64,000 bases of DNA from Pollenia angustigena (GCA_930367215.1 OV884056.1:248275127-248339126); one strand, 5' to 3'; counted from the first letter of the stretch, positions 11,572 through 23,449 are shown. Made by a program: numbers and translations. The notes: a model not told the origin generated them from the sequence alone.

Positions 11572-12167
11572 AATGCTGGATGGGAATTTGACCAGTGTAT
11601 TTGGTCCTTTACACTTCCAGAAAAGAACATAAAAAAATGTAAAAGGCGGAATAATGCAGAATTTTACTTAGAAAAGAAAACGCCTTTATAAAGACTAATC
11701 ATCGTAATCCACTCAATGCTAATACAATAGCAGCTTTAATAATGGTGAAAGAAAACATAAGAGGTTTCAACATACGATCCACCTAAATCGAGGATTACGA
11801 GTAGTTGTTCTGAGGAAATATTAACTTTTTTTTTAATTTTTTTTGTTCAGGAAATTTATATGAACTTTTTGATTTAATCGCCTTAGTATAAACGTTTTAA
11901 CTTGTATATACATATATAAAAATATAATTTGTTTTGATAACATCCAAAGATAGTTACATATAATTAATTTTAAAGTTTGCCCACTGTATTTTTAAAAATA
12001 ACATACAACCTAATATTTTAGTAAATTAATGATAAACGTCAAAAAATGGATTCAAATTTTTTTCAAAATGTATCTTTTTGGAAACTTAAATGTATCTTTC
12101 TCGAAATTTCACTGGCAGCACTGATACACATGTATGTATCTCAGGTGGTCACAATTGTCTATTCTTT
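11572..12167. other. AT-rich spacer
   Basis: No gene or element recognised. Confidence 0.4.
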
Positions 12168-12525
12168 GTCTGGGTTCACACTATGAAAGTTTTATTTCAG
12201 AAAGTCTGATTAAGAAAAAACACACAACAAACACACAAAAAAAATCAAACAAATTTATATTTCTTTAAAGTATTAAAAATGGATAAAGACACTTTTATAA
12301 AGTTATCAGAAGATTATTTTAATCATTTTAATGATGAAAATGTGAAAATTTATGAATTATTTAAGGAAAAAATAAAAACATTAAGTCTAGGTTCACAATG
12401 AAAGTTTTATTTCAGAAAGTCTGAGTTTATGGGTGAGAGAGGAGTGATTTAAAGCATGTTCTCTTCCCCTCTCACCAATAAACTCAGACTTTCTGAAAGA
12501 AAACTTTCATAGTGTGATCCCAGAC
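12168..12525. mobile_element. small inverted-repeat element with GTCTGGGWTCACACTATGAA ends
   Basis: The left end gtctgggttcacactatgaa then agttttatttcagaaagtct is mirrored on the right by agactttctgaaagaaaact and ttcatagtgtgatcccagac. A third copy of the end lies at 12389-12425, forming an inner hairpin with the right end. It carries a 40-codon open frame (12279-12401). Confidence 0.7.
12279..12401 (+). CDS. short open frame inside a small transposon
   Basis: ATG at 12279 gives a 40-residue frame starting MDKDTFIKLSEDYFNHFNDE and ending in a Lys-rich KIYELFKEKIKTLSLGSQ, stopped by TGA inside the internal copy of the terminal repeat. It has no known motif. The composition (acidic and basic residues, aromatic heptad-like spacing) looks more protein-like than the surrounding DNA. 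It may be the amino end of a lost transposase kept after an internal deletion. Real expression is unproven. Confidence 0.3.
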   Translation: MDKDTFIKLSEDYFNHFNDENVKIYELFKEKIKTLSLGSQ

Positions 12526-12926
12526 TTTGCCTGACTTTCGTCAATGTCCGTTAGTACATCAAGTATTATCAGATTTTGACAACATGCTGTCAAAATTAGA
12601 CCATTATGGTGTAAATATGTTAACAGTGTGTTTCCAAAATTTTAACAAATGGTGAAAAAATGACAACAAGGGGGTTTACAAATATTGACGTCATCTGTTA
12701 TCAAATGAAGTTGGCTCACTTTTGACAACGGTTGGTGTCAATTTTGGAATTCTTATTCCGGATTTTCCCTTTCTGTACATTAATTAAAACAATAATCTAC
12801 GAAGCAATAATGTCAAACTAAATCGCCGCAACAAGTTTTTGACAATTTTTTACGAAGAAACAATAAAAGATTGGCTTAAACAGCGATTAAAAACTCCAAC
12901 TTTGCAGCGTTCACTTGCACAAACTA
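12526..12926. other. spacer
   Basis: No gene or element recognised; a few ttttgacaac/gttgtcaaaa motifs occur. Confidence 0.4.
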
Positions 12927-13297
12927 ATGTGCGGTTTTCACAACTCAAGTGATTCAGAAACTTATTTAACATCAGTGGGGTAATTCTGTAACTTTTTAAC
13001 GACAAAAATTTGTCGTTAAGTAGTAAATTTTAAGTATTTTTAACCCTTCGTTTCCACATACAAGTAGTGTGTATGTATTATCAGCGAAAAATCGAGGAAA
13101 CTTCCGATTGGCTGAAAGTCCAAAAATTATGTGAATGTTAGTGAAAAAGTGTGATTTGAGTATTGAGTTTTTCGAACTTGTACTTGCATGTGGAAACGCC
13201 AGGTAAGTCAAAATTTTCTACTTAACGACAATTTTTATCGTTAAAAATTTAAATTTTATTACACTTTCAATCACTTGTACTGTGAAAACCGCACATA
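12927..13297. mobile_element. three concentric inverted repeats (nested MITEs)
   Basis: The outer pair is atgtgcggttttcacaactc at 12927 and cagt-less gtgaaaaccgcacat at 13297. The middle pair is tttttaacgacaaaaatttg at 12992 and attttt-type atcgttaaaaattt ending 13250. The inner pair is cgtttccacatacaagta at 13049 and acttgcatgtggaaacg ending 13197. Each pair encloses the next, as expected for successive insertions. Confidence 0.65.
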
Positions 13298-13737
13298 AGA
13301 GATAAATATTTAATATAAAGATTGCTGAGCAAGCAGGAGCTCCCTCTTTACCAAAATAAACCATTAATTTTATATTTCCGGTAAAAAAAAGAAAAATTAA
13401 AACGCTATTTTGCAATCAGGCTTTGTGTGGTGCAATCAAGGCTAATAATTTTAAATTAAATATAAATAACTTTTGTTCCGCAAGGTCCAATTAAGATGTA
13501 AAAAATTAAAAATAAATTTATAAAAAACTTGCCTTTGAATAAATTCAAGAAAAGTCGTAAAATTTACGAATTCTTTTTTTATGATAAACGTCACACTAAC
13601 AGCCTGGCCCACGATGTCGACCGTTATCGTTCGCTTGCATCATATGTTTTGCAGAATTTTATTTCCAAACAAGCGTTTTATTTGTGAAATTGCTGATGTG
13701 GCAATACACTTATTTGACGGTGGCATGTCAAAACGTC
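13298..13737. repeat. spacer with one-ended Harbinger-like MITE fragment
   Basis: At 13602 cagcctggcccacgatgtcg matches the ends of the hairpin MITEs at 52705 and 55473, with no partner end here. Nothing else is recognised. Confidence 0.45.
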
Positions 13738-14053
13738 CAGTGTCATAGTGTCCGTGGACTTTATGACACTTTTAAAAGTGTGATAATGTCCATCAGAGCA
13801 GTGTCATAAAGTCCGTGGACTCAAAGGATAGCCGGCCTTCGGCCGGGCGCAAGGATTTTCTCCTTTATGGTATAACACTGGCTTTGCTAACTTAAGCTTC
13901 TCTGCGAAGCCGGCCTTCGTTCGGAAACAATGCAGATTTTAGAAGCTTTACTTAGCGAAACCGGTACTTGTTATACCATAAAAGCTTTAGTTAGTGAAGC
14001 CGGTCTTTGTTATACCGTAGAGAAGAAAATCATTGCGCCCGGCCGAAGGCCGT
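13738..14053. mobile_element. foldback element with GCCGGCC-rich units, copy 2
   Basis: TGTCATAGTGTCCGTGGAC-type repeats (13738-13820) lead into inverted units with gattttctcctttatggtat, tcggaaacaatgcagatttt and ends GCCGGCC/GGCCG. It has the same order and central sequence as 2197-2529 with one unit missing. Confidence 0.7.
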
Positions 14054-14280
14054 CTTCCCTGATCATGATATTCAAGGAATATCGAAATATTGGATGTATT
14101 TAAATAAATAAAAATTATTTAAAAAACTTATGACCTCGAACTTGATTATTTATTTCTTTGAAATTCTATAAAGAAAAGGTCGATTAAAAAAACCAACTTT
14201 TATTATTTTAATTTTTTTCTTATTCGATCTTTATTTAAATTAATATGAATTTGTTTAAGCTTGAGTTATTTTTTATATAA
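14054..14280. other. AT-rich spacer
   Basis: Nothing recognised. Confidence 0.4.
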
Positions 14281-14971
14281 AACAAGTAAGTAAGTATAGT
14301 CGGTCAAGCCCGACCATATGATACCCTACACCACAGTATTAAAAAACACATCATGCTCATATGTCCATATAAATATGGATTTATCTATGTTTATAAACTT
14401 CATTAAAATCGGTTTGAAAGCTTGTGAGAGGCAGAAATTGCCCCCTACCTCCCCTTGTGGTCCTATTTTTGAAAAACTGTATAGTTTATGTGTCCATATA
14501 GATATGTAATATATTCATTAAAATGTTTTCAATTTCATTAAAATCGGTTTGAGAGGCAGAAATTGCCCCTATCTCCCCTCGTGGTCCTATTTTTTTTTTA
14601 AAAATGCATCCCTTTTGTGTCCATATAGATATGTTTGATAGTTTCTGAGAGGAAGAAATTTTCCCCTATATTTCCTCGTGGTCCTACGATTTGATCCATT
14701 TGCAATAGGCTTGGTCCTTGTGCCAATAAGAACCTATGTCCCAAATTTAATCAAATTATCTCCAAAATTGCGACCTTGTACTTTGCGCACAAGGTTACAT
14801 GGACAGTCAGCCAGCCGGACGGACATCGTTAGTTCGACTCAGAAAGTGATTCTAAGTCGATCGGTATACGTTAAGGTGGGTCTAGGACCAACATTTTTTT
14901 GAGGCGGTACACACATCAGCACAAATGCATAATACCGGGAGAGGCCTCTCCACTATTGTGGTGTGGGTATA
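14281..14971. mobile_element. DINE-1/mini-me-like element, copy A2
   Basis: Head aacaagtaagtaagtatagt then cggtcaagcccgaccat; end cactattgtggtgtgggtat. It contains repeated aaaatcggtttga-type blocks and the agccggacggacatcgttag tract. It is the closest relative of 10291-10842. Confidence 0.6.
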
Positions 14972-14996
14972 AATATATACATATTTTATTTTAACA

Positions 14997-15035
14997 AAAA
15001 AAAAAAAAAAAAAAAAAAAAATAATAATAATAAAA
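14997..15035. repeat. poly(A)/(AAT)n low-complexity tract
   Basis: An A run of about 28 bases followed by several AAT units, directly after the DINE-like element. Confidence 0.85.
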
Positions 15036-15375
15036 ATTAATATTTTTATGTATATAAAAAAGGCCCAAAATTTAAACAAATTAATATAGTAATAAATAAT
15101 TTTTACAAGATGGCGTCAGTTTTTACACTGCTTCTTCTTCCTTGGTTTTTTCAAATTATGAGTTAACATAAATACGTTTTCCCATTCCTTCAACATAAGC
15201 TGAGCAATAAGAAGTATTGCTATGTTATTCTGCCGACGTTATTGCCAAATTGCTGAGATATTTATCTTTGGTGTAGACTTGGGGTAAGTTTTAATGTCAT
15301 AAGGTTGGCAGCACACTACCGGGAAGTTAACGAAAAAAAATCAACGAGTTTTGAAAAATTAAAAACGTAACAATC

Positions 15376-15588
15376 GGGTCTGTTTTGAAAATCACGTGAT
15401 TTGAAATCACGTACTTTTAAAATCAGACGTATGATTTTGTGATGTTCTGCAAGCCTTACAGTTTTTGTGTTTCTGGGTGTGCTTTCGGCAATTGAAAATC
15501 ACACTGAAACACACAAAAACAGAACACCTAAAGGCACATGTGATTTGAAATCACTTGATTTGAGTAAAAGTGATTTTCAGAACAGGCC
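15376..15588. mobile_element. palindromic MITE, GGNCTGTTNTGAAAATCAC ends
   Basis: The left end gggtctgttttgaaaatcac is mirrored by gtgattttcagaacaggcct on the right. Inner inverted blocks are tgatttgaaatcac and gtttttgtgtttc / gaaacacacaaaaac. Confidence 0.7.
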
Positions 15589-16713
15589 TGAATATACATA
15601 ATTGGATACTTCTGAACTGCAATTAAAAACATACGAACAATTTAAAATTTCATATTTCAGAACTTTTTCTCTAAAACTTATTTTAATGTTTGAAAAATAA
15701 ATGAAATCCTAAGAATATTATATTTTATATTAAGTTGATAAAAAAATCTTGTTAAAATTTAATTAATTAAGTTTTTGTAATGTAAATTATTGTTTTGTAT
15801 TTACAACCATATTAATTGGTTTATATTTATTTGTATGTTTGTTTATTTTTTATTTTTATTTAATTAAATTAACTCTATGTAATGAAAATATTTATATTTT
15901 TTTTTATCAAGGACAAATAAAAAAGCTGATAACTGAATATCACATAACTTAAAGGAATTTTATGTTTGTATTGATTTATTTCTAACTGCCGTATTTATTC
16001 ATAAAAATAATTATGATTTCAAACGTATTTCAAAACTAAACTTCCATTCGAATTTTGCTTAAAATAGATTTTAAATCCAACTTTTTATATTTTTCTTGGA
16101 CACGGCAGTAAAAATTTTATATAACTACTATTTATTTTAATTAATTATATTCTACCAAAAATATATTTTTAATATTTATGTATGTTTGTATTTAATACTA
16201 AATAAAGCAGCGTTAAGCAATAATTGTTGTTAATTTGGTTTTGTATTAAATTACTAATAATTGTAAATTATATTTGAGATGTAGATGATAACGATCGTCC
16301 ACCTAAAACATCCAATTATCAAATTTTCCACGACGTGTAGGTTTCCTTTATTTCGGTGTATTATTTTTATTCAAATAATTCGGTCCAAACGCATGCGCCA
16401 AGTAGCAGTTTTTAATTAATATATTTTTTAAAGCATCAATAATAAGTTATGTATAGACAAATGTGGAATAAAATTGTGATAAAAGAAAAGAAGAAGAATA
16501 ATAGAATATTTTAATATTTATTTGAAATTTGTTTAAAAATATTTATGAATTTTATCAAATAAACTATTTTAAGGAATTGTTTATTTAAAATATAATTTGA
16601 TTTATTAATAAATAGAATTATTGTAGAATTAATAATAAAAATATATATACGACCATGTTTTGGAAATTGGAGATTTTAAAATCGCTTTAATTCATTTCTT
16701 CAGATCATTAACA
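15589..16713. other. AT-rich region without features
   Basis: Over 1.1 kb with no supported gene or repeat. Confidence 0.5.
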
Positions 16714-16871
16714 GGGGCCTTATTCTGGCAGTCGTGATCGAGTACTTTCTTGATTCGAAAGCAATTTTATTTTTAATTCTTTCAGTCGTTACTGAACGAA
16801 TCGAAATTAAAGATATTAAATTGCTTTCGAATCGAGAAATTACTCGATCACGACTGCCAGAATCCGGCCCC
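16714..16871. mobile_element. palindromic MITE, GGGGCC...TCGTGATCGAGTAC family, copy 2 (internally deleted)
   Basis: Both arms (ctggcagtcgtgatcgagta and its mirror ctcgatcacgactgccag) are kept, but the inner hairpin seen in copies 1, 3 and 4 is missing, leaving 158 bp. Confidence 0.75.
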
Positions 16872-16872
16872 A

Positions 16873-17334
16873 GGAGTCTAATCACCGAATTCAATATCGA
16901 GTTAACTATCATATTTTTCTGCATACGATAGACACTGACGTATTGAATGAAAACTCGAGAGCTGGGGCCTAATTCTGGCAGTCGTGATCGAGTACTTGCT
17001 CGATTCAAAATCAATTTTATTTCAGTCGCTACTGAACGAATCGAAAATATTTTTTCAGTATTTTGAAACTCAAATTAATGCTTTACAACACCGAAAAAAT
17101 ACTTCTGATTCGTTCTTTATTGACTGAAATAATTAGATATTAAATTGCTTTCGAATCGAGAAAGTACTCGATCACGACTGCCAGAATCAGGCCCCAGGTA
17201 TATCTTTGGTTACTCGATATCGAATGCTATCATCTCAAATTACGATACATTTCATTCGATATTGAGTGTCATGATACCAAAATAAAAAATTTCGACCAAT
17301 TTTGCTCGATATCGTATGCGGTGATTAGGCCCCT
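16873..17334. mobile_element. outer MITE with CTAATCACCG ends, interrupted by a second MITE
   Basis: gtctaatcaccgaattcaat at the left and atcgtatgcggtgattaggc at the right are inverted ends containing ATATCGAG. The palindromic copy at 16964-17195 sits inside. Confidence 0.6.
16964..17195. mobile_element. palindromic MITE, GGGGCC...TCGTGATCGAGTAC family, copy 3
   Basis: Full-length palindrome with ends ggggcctaattctggcagtc and gactgccagaatcaggcccc, plus the inner gaacgaatcg/cgattcgttc pair. Confidence 0.8.
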
Positions 17335-17883
17335 TATAATTCGACTTCAATATACGCATTCCCAATAATTTTTTTCTATTTGGAATAAAACTGTAATATG
17401 TATACAATTTTTTTTTTTGAAATTTTGGGTAACGTTAACGCGTACCAAATTTCAATCGAAAAATGTTGGTATATAGTACTATTTCGTGTTATTATAATCC
17501 AACATACCCGACACTGACACACCGATTTGAATAAAACCTAATTCACACATAATTTTTATTATCAGTATCGAAGCATACTTTTGAGGGTTAAAGGTTAGAA
17601 ATTGACCCATATCCCTAAAAAAATGTATAACTCACTGATTCGATTGTAACTTGGGTAATTTGTAGTTCACAAGAAAATAGTACACGTTTATTTTTGTTAT
17701 TAATCAAAAAGCATGCAGAAGCAAAATGACACTTAACCCTTAACGAAATTATTATACCATGGAAATCAAAGGTACATTAACAATTTTTTCCTACGTTCCA
17801 TACTTAAGAAAGATTCCTGTTCGAAATATAAATATTGAGGGTTTTAAGCGTAAATACAGAAAAAAGTCTTAGCTCTGATTTTT
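17335..17883. other. spacer
   Basis: No supported gene or repeat. Confidence 0.4.
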
Positions 17884-18751
17884 AAACTGTATTGTACCAT
17901 AATGCGCGATGTTAACTGTGAATCACACCTTAACGTCAAGTTTTTTGTCCAACTTATTTTGACATTACTTTCTTTCAGTGCTTGACAAATTCAACCATGG
18001 AGAGGTACACAATTGAGCAGCGTGTTAAGATTGTTGAAGCTTTTTACGAACATTGGCGTTAAACGCAAAATGAATTTCGTGCACTTCGTTATTTTTTTGG
18101 ACAGCATAATCGACCGAATGTGTCCAAAATCAGGAGTATTGTGCGCAAATTTTAGCAAGCCGGGTGTGTAGGAAATGTGAAAACATCCATTTGGTGCGGT
18201 TTATGGGCTGGCGACGGCATCGGGCCGTACTTTTCAAAAAATAAAGTCGGTTAAGCAGTTACCGTGAATGGTGTTCGCTATCGCGAGATGATAACGGAAT
18301 TCTTGTGACCAGAAATTGAGGATATGGACCTTAACAATATGTAGTTCCAACAGGATGGTGCCACTTGCCACACGTTGGCACTTTTGCGCGAAAAATTCAG
18401 TGGCCGTTTTATCTCACGTCGTGGCGATGTTAATTGGCCGTCACGATCATGTGATTTGACACCGTTGGACTTTTTTCTTTGGGTATACTTAAAAGAAAAA
18501 GTGTACGGCAATAAGCCAAGAACAATCAAGAGCTAAAGGATGAGATAATTCGGCACATTAACAACATTGAACCTCAATTATGCCGTCTCAGAGTCATTGA
18601 AAATATGGATCAAAGGATAGAGGTATGCCATTGAAGCCGTGGCGAGCACTTGGCCGATATTCTATAATAATAAAAAATATTAAGATAATTCTTTGAAAAC
18701 TTTTTGTTTTATTAACAATTAACACCATGCTTTTGGTTGAACTACCCTTTA
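17884..18751 (+). mobile_element. mariner element, internally deleted and decayed
   Basis: The terminal repeats are degenerate: accataatgcgcgatgttaac on the left, and aagggtagttcaaccaaaag when the right end is reversed. They match the better preserved left end aaagggtgctaaaaccataa at 51166. It encloses a broken transposase (17997-18667). Confidence 0.75.
17997..18667 (+). pseudogene. mariner transposase relic
   Basis: Starts MERYTIEQRVKIVEAFYEHW, the mariner DNA-binding start, then meets stops and a large internal deletion around GNVKTS, after which IWCGLWAGDGIGPYFF resumes. Later blocks are TVNGVRYREMITEFL, FQQDGATCHT and NWPSRSCDLTPLDFFLWGY, covering the second and third catalytic aspartates. 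The first catalytic Asp is in the deleted part, and about four residues are missing between the other two. Several stop codons (for example after HWR, KF and EFL) exclude activity. It is close in sequence to the fragment at 51166. Confidence 0.8.
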
Positions 18752-18847
18752 TTAAACTAGGTTTCACTTAACTCTTCTGCCTTAAAATATTTAGGAATTC
18801 AATAAATGACCGAACAAATTTTTTATGTTTTAGAAAAAAACATACAT

Positions 18848-19433
18848 ATAGGCGATTCTATTCTGACGGGTGCAACATTTAGACGCTTTAAACGTCATTT
18901 AGTAATAGAAACAAACACATTTGCAATTAAGTTATTTCTAGAAGGGGTAACATTTTTTTATATACTATTGTTGTCTATTTACAAGAATTTATATGAAACG
19001 ATCAAATAGCCACGATAGAGCTTTAAAGTGCATGACGGGTGCTACCAAATCGGCCCACTTTCATAAGATCATACCACAAAAACACAAAACTCTGTTAATG
19101 TTTAAACTTTTATTGTATTATTCTTTTTTATTGTGAAAGATGAGATATCAGACGATGATTATCAAATCAAACATCGTAGAGAAATATAATCCAATAATAA
19201 GAAATTTGCTCTTTAAGCCATGACGGTTGCAACATGCAATGAATTTTCTATTCGCGCCAAATCTATGAATCTTAATGATTCGAAGTGCACAACAACTTTA
19301 TATTTAAGCTAACGTCTAAAAAAATTATATTATTATAAAATAAAGATATTTTACTTTAAATTGGCATCAAAAAAGTGTCAAATGGTTTGATTTGAAAATT
19401 GTTGTTCAAAGTTGTCTAGAATAGAATCGCCCA
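18848..19433. mobile_element. probable MITE with GGCGATTCTATTCT ends
   Basis: ataggcgattctattctgac at the left and gtctagaatagaatcgccca at the right form inverted ends of about 18 bp. The interior has repeated tgacgggtgc and tgacggttgc blocks. No coding capacity. Confidence 0.55.
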
Positions 19434-19536
19434 TATCGCACTGGTTCCTCTCAAGAGGGTTAACTTAAAATTTATACATTTTCAGTAGAGTCAAAAAACT
19501 TTTTTTATATATTGGTATTTCTACAAAAATTTCTAC

Positions 19537-19725
19537 TTTTTGTCACGTAACGTCACCAACCATTTTTAATTGTTTCTCAAAGAATAGTGAAAATATTATT
19601 TACTTTTTTGCATTTGGGTGTAGAGCGCAATTAAGTTTTCATTTAGTGAAAGAGAGGAAAAATTTGAACAACGTGCTTCTAAAATACAAGAATAATTGCT
19701 AGGTGACGTGACGTGACAAAAAGAG
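19537..19725. mobile_element. probable MITE with TTTTTGTCACGT ends
   Basis: ctttttgtcacgtaacgtca and its mirror tgacgtgacgtgacaaaaag enclose about 150 bp of non-coding DNA. Confidence 0.5.
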
Positions 19726-20665
19726 AGCTTTTCTGTGGAAGTGCCCATATGTATGTATTTCTTCTACATATGTATAACAAAGGAGGACACAGTTGTTTTT
19801 TTGTTTTTTTTTTTGGCAAAATACTAGAGAAATTGGTCTAAGATTTTTACAGTGCATACATATGACCACTGTTCTTCGATTTATTGCAAAAAGTGGAAAT
19901 TTAAAATTTTTGATAAATTCTAACAATTTTAGCAAAAAATAAAAAAAAGGAAAATAATAAACTATTGGAATATTTTTTACTCAAGTTTAATTTCTTTTCT
20001 TTATTTAAATATGTATAGTATGTATATATAGAATGTAAGTATGTATATGTTTGTGTAAGTATTTATGTAATAATAATATGTATATATAAATATATTTATA
20101 ATAATATTAACATGATTTTATTATTTTGTAATTCTTATATGTCATGCACTATATTATTTATAATAAAAAATTTAAAAAAAGGAATGTGTTTATCTAGTTT
20201 TTTTTTTATTATTTTCAATACGTTTAATTACTAATAATATAATTCACTAAAAGGGATTTAAAATCCTCTATTAGGGAGGGACATGCAAATAATTTTTGTT
20301 TATTTGTTTCGTTTGATTCTTAATGATAAATAGTTGGTGTTTTTTAAAAAATTAAACACTGCAATAAACATAGAGGAAGAACAAAATTAAGATAACTTAA
20401 AACACATTTTTTCTTAATTTTTGTATTATGGTTTACAACTTTGCTAAATTGCGGTGAACAAAAACATAACAAAAATTACAACCGATCGCAACCAGTTGTT
20501 TTTTATTACAACTCAACTCAGTTGTGTTGTAAACCGTGATAGGGCCTTAAACATTTAAAAAAACAACCTACAAATTCTGGCTATAGATCTTTTTACCTAA
20601 CTTCAGAGATATTTGAATAAATGTGGAAATTGTTTTTTTTTTAGGATTTTGTATTACAAAATAAA
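19726..20665. other. AT-rich spacer with short TATG repeats
   Basis: Scattered tatgtatatg motifs at 20010-20110. Around 20430-20555 tggtttacaac and gttgtaaacc form weak inverted ends of a possible decayed MITE. No gene. Confidence 0.4.
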
Positions 20666-20941
20666 AGGCCCTGAATTTGTAAAACGCAACGCAATCCCAA
20701 AAATAACATTGAAAGCAAAAACAATGTCAAAAATTTTTCAAAATTTTGTTGTTGCTTTCTACAGAAATACATATTGCGTTTAAAAATTATCAACGCCACA
20801 AGATATGCAGCGTTTAAAATTTAAAAATTCAATATTCATTTCTATAGAAAACAACAACAAAATTATGAAATATTTTCGATTTTGTTTTTGCTTTCAATAT
20901 AATTTTTGGCGTTGCTTTTGCGTTTTACAAATTTAGGGCCT
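20666..20941. mobile_element. palindromic MITE with AGGCCCTRAATTTGTAAAACG ends
   Basis: The left arm aggccctgaatttgtaaaac then gcaacgc and aacattgaaagcaaaaacaa is mirrored by the right arm ending gttttacaaatttagggcct. The whole 276 bp can fold into one long hairpin. Confidence 0.8.
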
Positions 20942-22014
20942 AAATTTTGTGTTTATATTTTGTTGGATTTTAAGAAGATTTTTATTAACCTAATGCAAAT
21001 TTTGAAATCAAATTTAGAAAAACTTTTAAGGACTTGATAATGTTTGTAGTTTGTTTGTAACATGTAATAGAAGTTTTAAAATCCAAACTAATGGCTTTAA
21101 GTTTTTATTAAAGATTCAATTAATGTAGAAAGCTCATTTTGTCATATATCGATAATTTTAAAATCGTTAATTTATGCGGAGGGTAGTTTAGCAAAGTTTT
21201 AAACTTGAAAATATGATTCAAAATAATCAATATCGTAAAATTTCAACAGTCTCTTAGACAAAGTAAATTTTTTTTGAAAGGTATTTTAAATATTTTATAC
21301 ATATCGAAACCTTCCCATAAGAATGTATTAAGCGACACTTTTTTCGAAAATGACTTTTTGATGTGGAACTATACTAGAAGTTAAGAGCCACATTTTGGCC
21401 AAGGTTTCGCTGCCCTATCATGGATGCAAAGGAAACTAGAGAGAAAATGAAATTGTGTCAACCGTCAAGTTTTCTCACTGGAATAATGTTGCACCCTGTA
21501 ATTTGTATTATCCGCCAAAGAAATTATGCTAAGCCACATTTTTAAATATGTTTTGTATTCTGAAAATCGCTTTCCAAATATGTTCCTTTCAATAAAATAC
21601 ACAAATAAAAAACTAAATGAGACTTTTTTTTCGTTTCCTACACAATTTTAGAAATGTCGCTATATTCATTCTTATGGGAAGGTATCGATATTCAGGTATG
21701 TGATGAAAAACGATCGTTTTCAAAACGGTCATTTGTGTTTCGACCGATTTTAAAATCCATTTCTGAAGTAAAGTCTTAATTTTTTGTTTAAAATACAGTT
21801 CAATTAACATACATAATATAAAATTTCAGTATTCGAAAATAAACAGAACATTATTTAGCGTTCGGCTCACATACCCAGGAACGATATATAATTTTTTAGT
21901 GTTTGTGTAGATAAACGCAACCCTTAATACCGTTCGTAATTATTTTCAAGGAAGAGCCGAACATAATATAATGTTCTGTTCTTCGTTAAAAAACAGAACA
22001 ATTGTAGTGATTAT
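20942..22014. repeat. spacer with weak inverted blocks
   Basis: cttcccataagaatg at 21310 is mirrored by cattcttatgggaag at 21668. Around 21842-21990 aacagaacattat and ataatgttctgtt form another inverted pair enclosing a segment with gttcggctc and gagccgaac. These may be decayed MITEs. No gene. Confidence 0.4.
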
Positions 22015-22871
22015 GGCCCCTATTATGAGTTACATTCGATAAACGATATTCGCTGGCTATCGAACATCGACTATCGAATGTTAATTTGGTATTATGAGTT
22101 GGCAGCACTGTCGAAAATTTCGTTGTGCATCGAATTTTTCAACGAAAACAAATTTGCTTTCCACGGTGCAAATAAATGTAAAAAACTTGTTGAAAATGTA
22201 ACTACATATTTGTAAATTTTTTTGTGTTCGTATACCAAATACCATATTCTTTATCAGTTTTCTTCATTTTATGCAAGTCCAACGTCGTCAACAGCAATTG
22301 GAAACGCTCATATTCCTTATGGAACAAAATTCTTTTTTGACCAAATGATTTGCAGCAAAGTTCAGCATTTAAAAAAAAGTAGGATGAAACCCCACTAAAG
22401 CTTAATTATTTGAAAACAACCATAATCCGCCGTAATCACTTTAAACTTTAATTTTATTTGTAAACAAACATTTTTTATTTTAAGTGACAGCTGATCGAAA
22501 ATGAACTACTGTGAATTAACAAAATCACAATAGTGAATTTTTATCGAATGCGCGCCATAATACCAAATGAAAATTCGTTCGATCAGGGGGCAAATTATGG
22601 CAATTATGATCGAATACTTTTTCGATTTGAAAGCAATTTTATTTCTATTTCTTTCTGTCCATACTGAACGGATCGAAATTATTTTTTTTTAGTGTTGTAA
22701 AGCATTTATTTGTGTTTTCACAGCACTGAAATAATAATAACGATTCGTTCAGTGTTGACTGAAATAAAATTGCTTTCGAATCGAAAAAGTATTCGATCAC
22801 GACTGCCATAATTTGGCCCCAGTCGAATTAGGACTACTGTCGAAAATCGAATTTAGTTCATAATAGGCACC
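22015..22871. mobile_element. MITE with CCTATTATGARYTA ends, interrupted by a palindromic MITE
   Basis: ggcccctattatgagttaca on the left and, reversed, ggtgcctattatgaactaaa on the right are inverted ends, both followed by TTCGAT. The element at 22586-22820 sits inside. Confidence 0.6.
22586..22820. mobile_element. palindromic MITE, GGGGCC...GATCGAATAC family, copy 4
   Basis: Ends gggggcaaattatggcaatt and tgccataatttggcccc, with inner inverted pair gaacggatcgaaatt / aacgattcgttc. It is the most diverged of the four copies. Confidence 0.7.
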
Positions 22872-23449
22872 TTAGTGTTTATTTACATTGTAAAATTCAA
22901 AAGAACATAGACAGGAAAATATATTATAAATCAAATTTTAAAGATACTGAAAACAACATTATCGATTTCAAATTGTTTTGCTTTTAAAATCGTTTTCCAT
23001 CACAAACCTGAATAGCTCGTTTACTTTTTGGATTCGTTAAAATGAGACTAAAAATATATTTTTTTCACAAATAGACAAAAGAGCGGGAACGCAAAAAACT
23101 AAATTATTAACTGAAATTATATGAAAAATATTTTCCAAACTGACTGTTATTCTTATACATTTTCTTTGCAAACGTTAACATTTGAAATTGCTGAACAGGC
23201 AGTTGAAGTATTTTGACATGATTTTTAATACAAAATCTTTTATTACTACAACCTACATTAGGTTAAAGTTAAGTTGAAGTAATTAAACACTTTTAATACG
23301 TTTGATAAAATCCTACCTTCAACTACCGCCAAGTTGTGCAGTGCAGTGTTATTTGAATTTTAAAAAAGAATTCTACATAATTTATTCAGAGCAAGTATTT
23401 AATTTTTAAAGACTAAAGAAAGTAAAGTAAAAGAAAAAACCATTTTGAT
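22872..23449. other. AT-rich spacer
   Basis: Nothing recognised. Confidence 0.4.
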
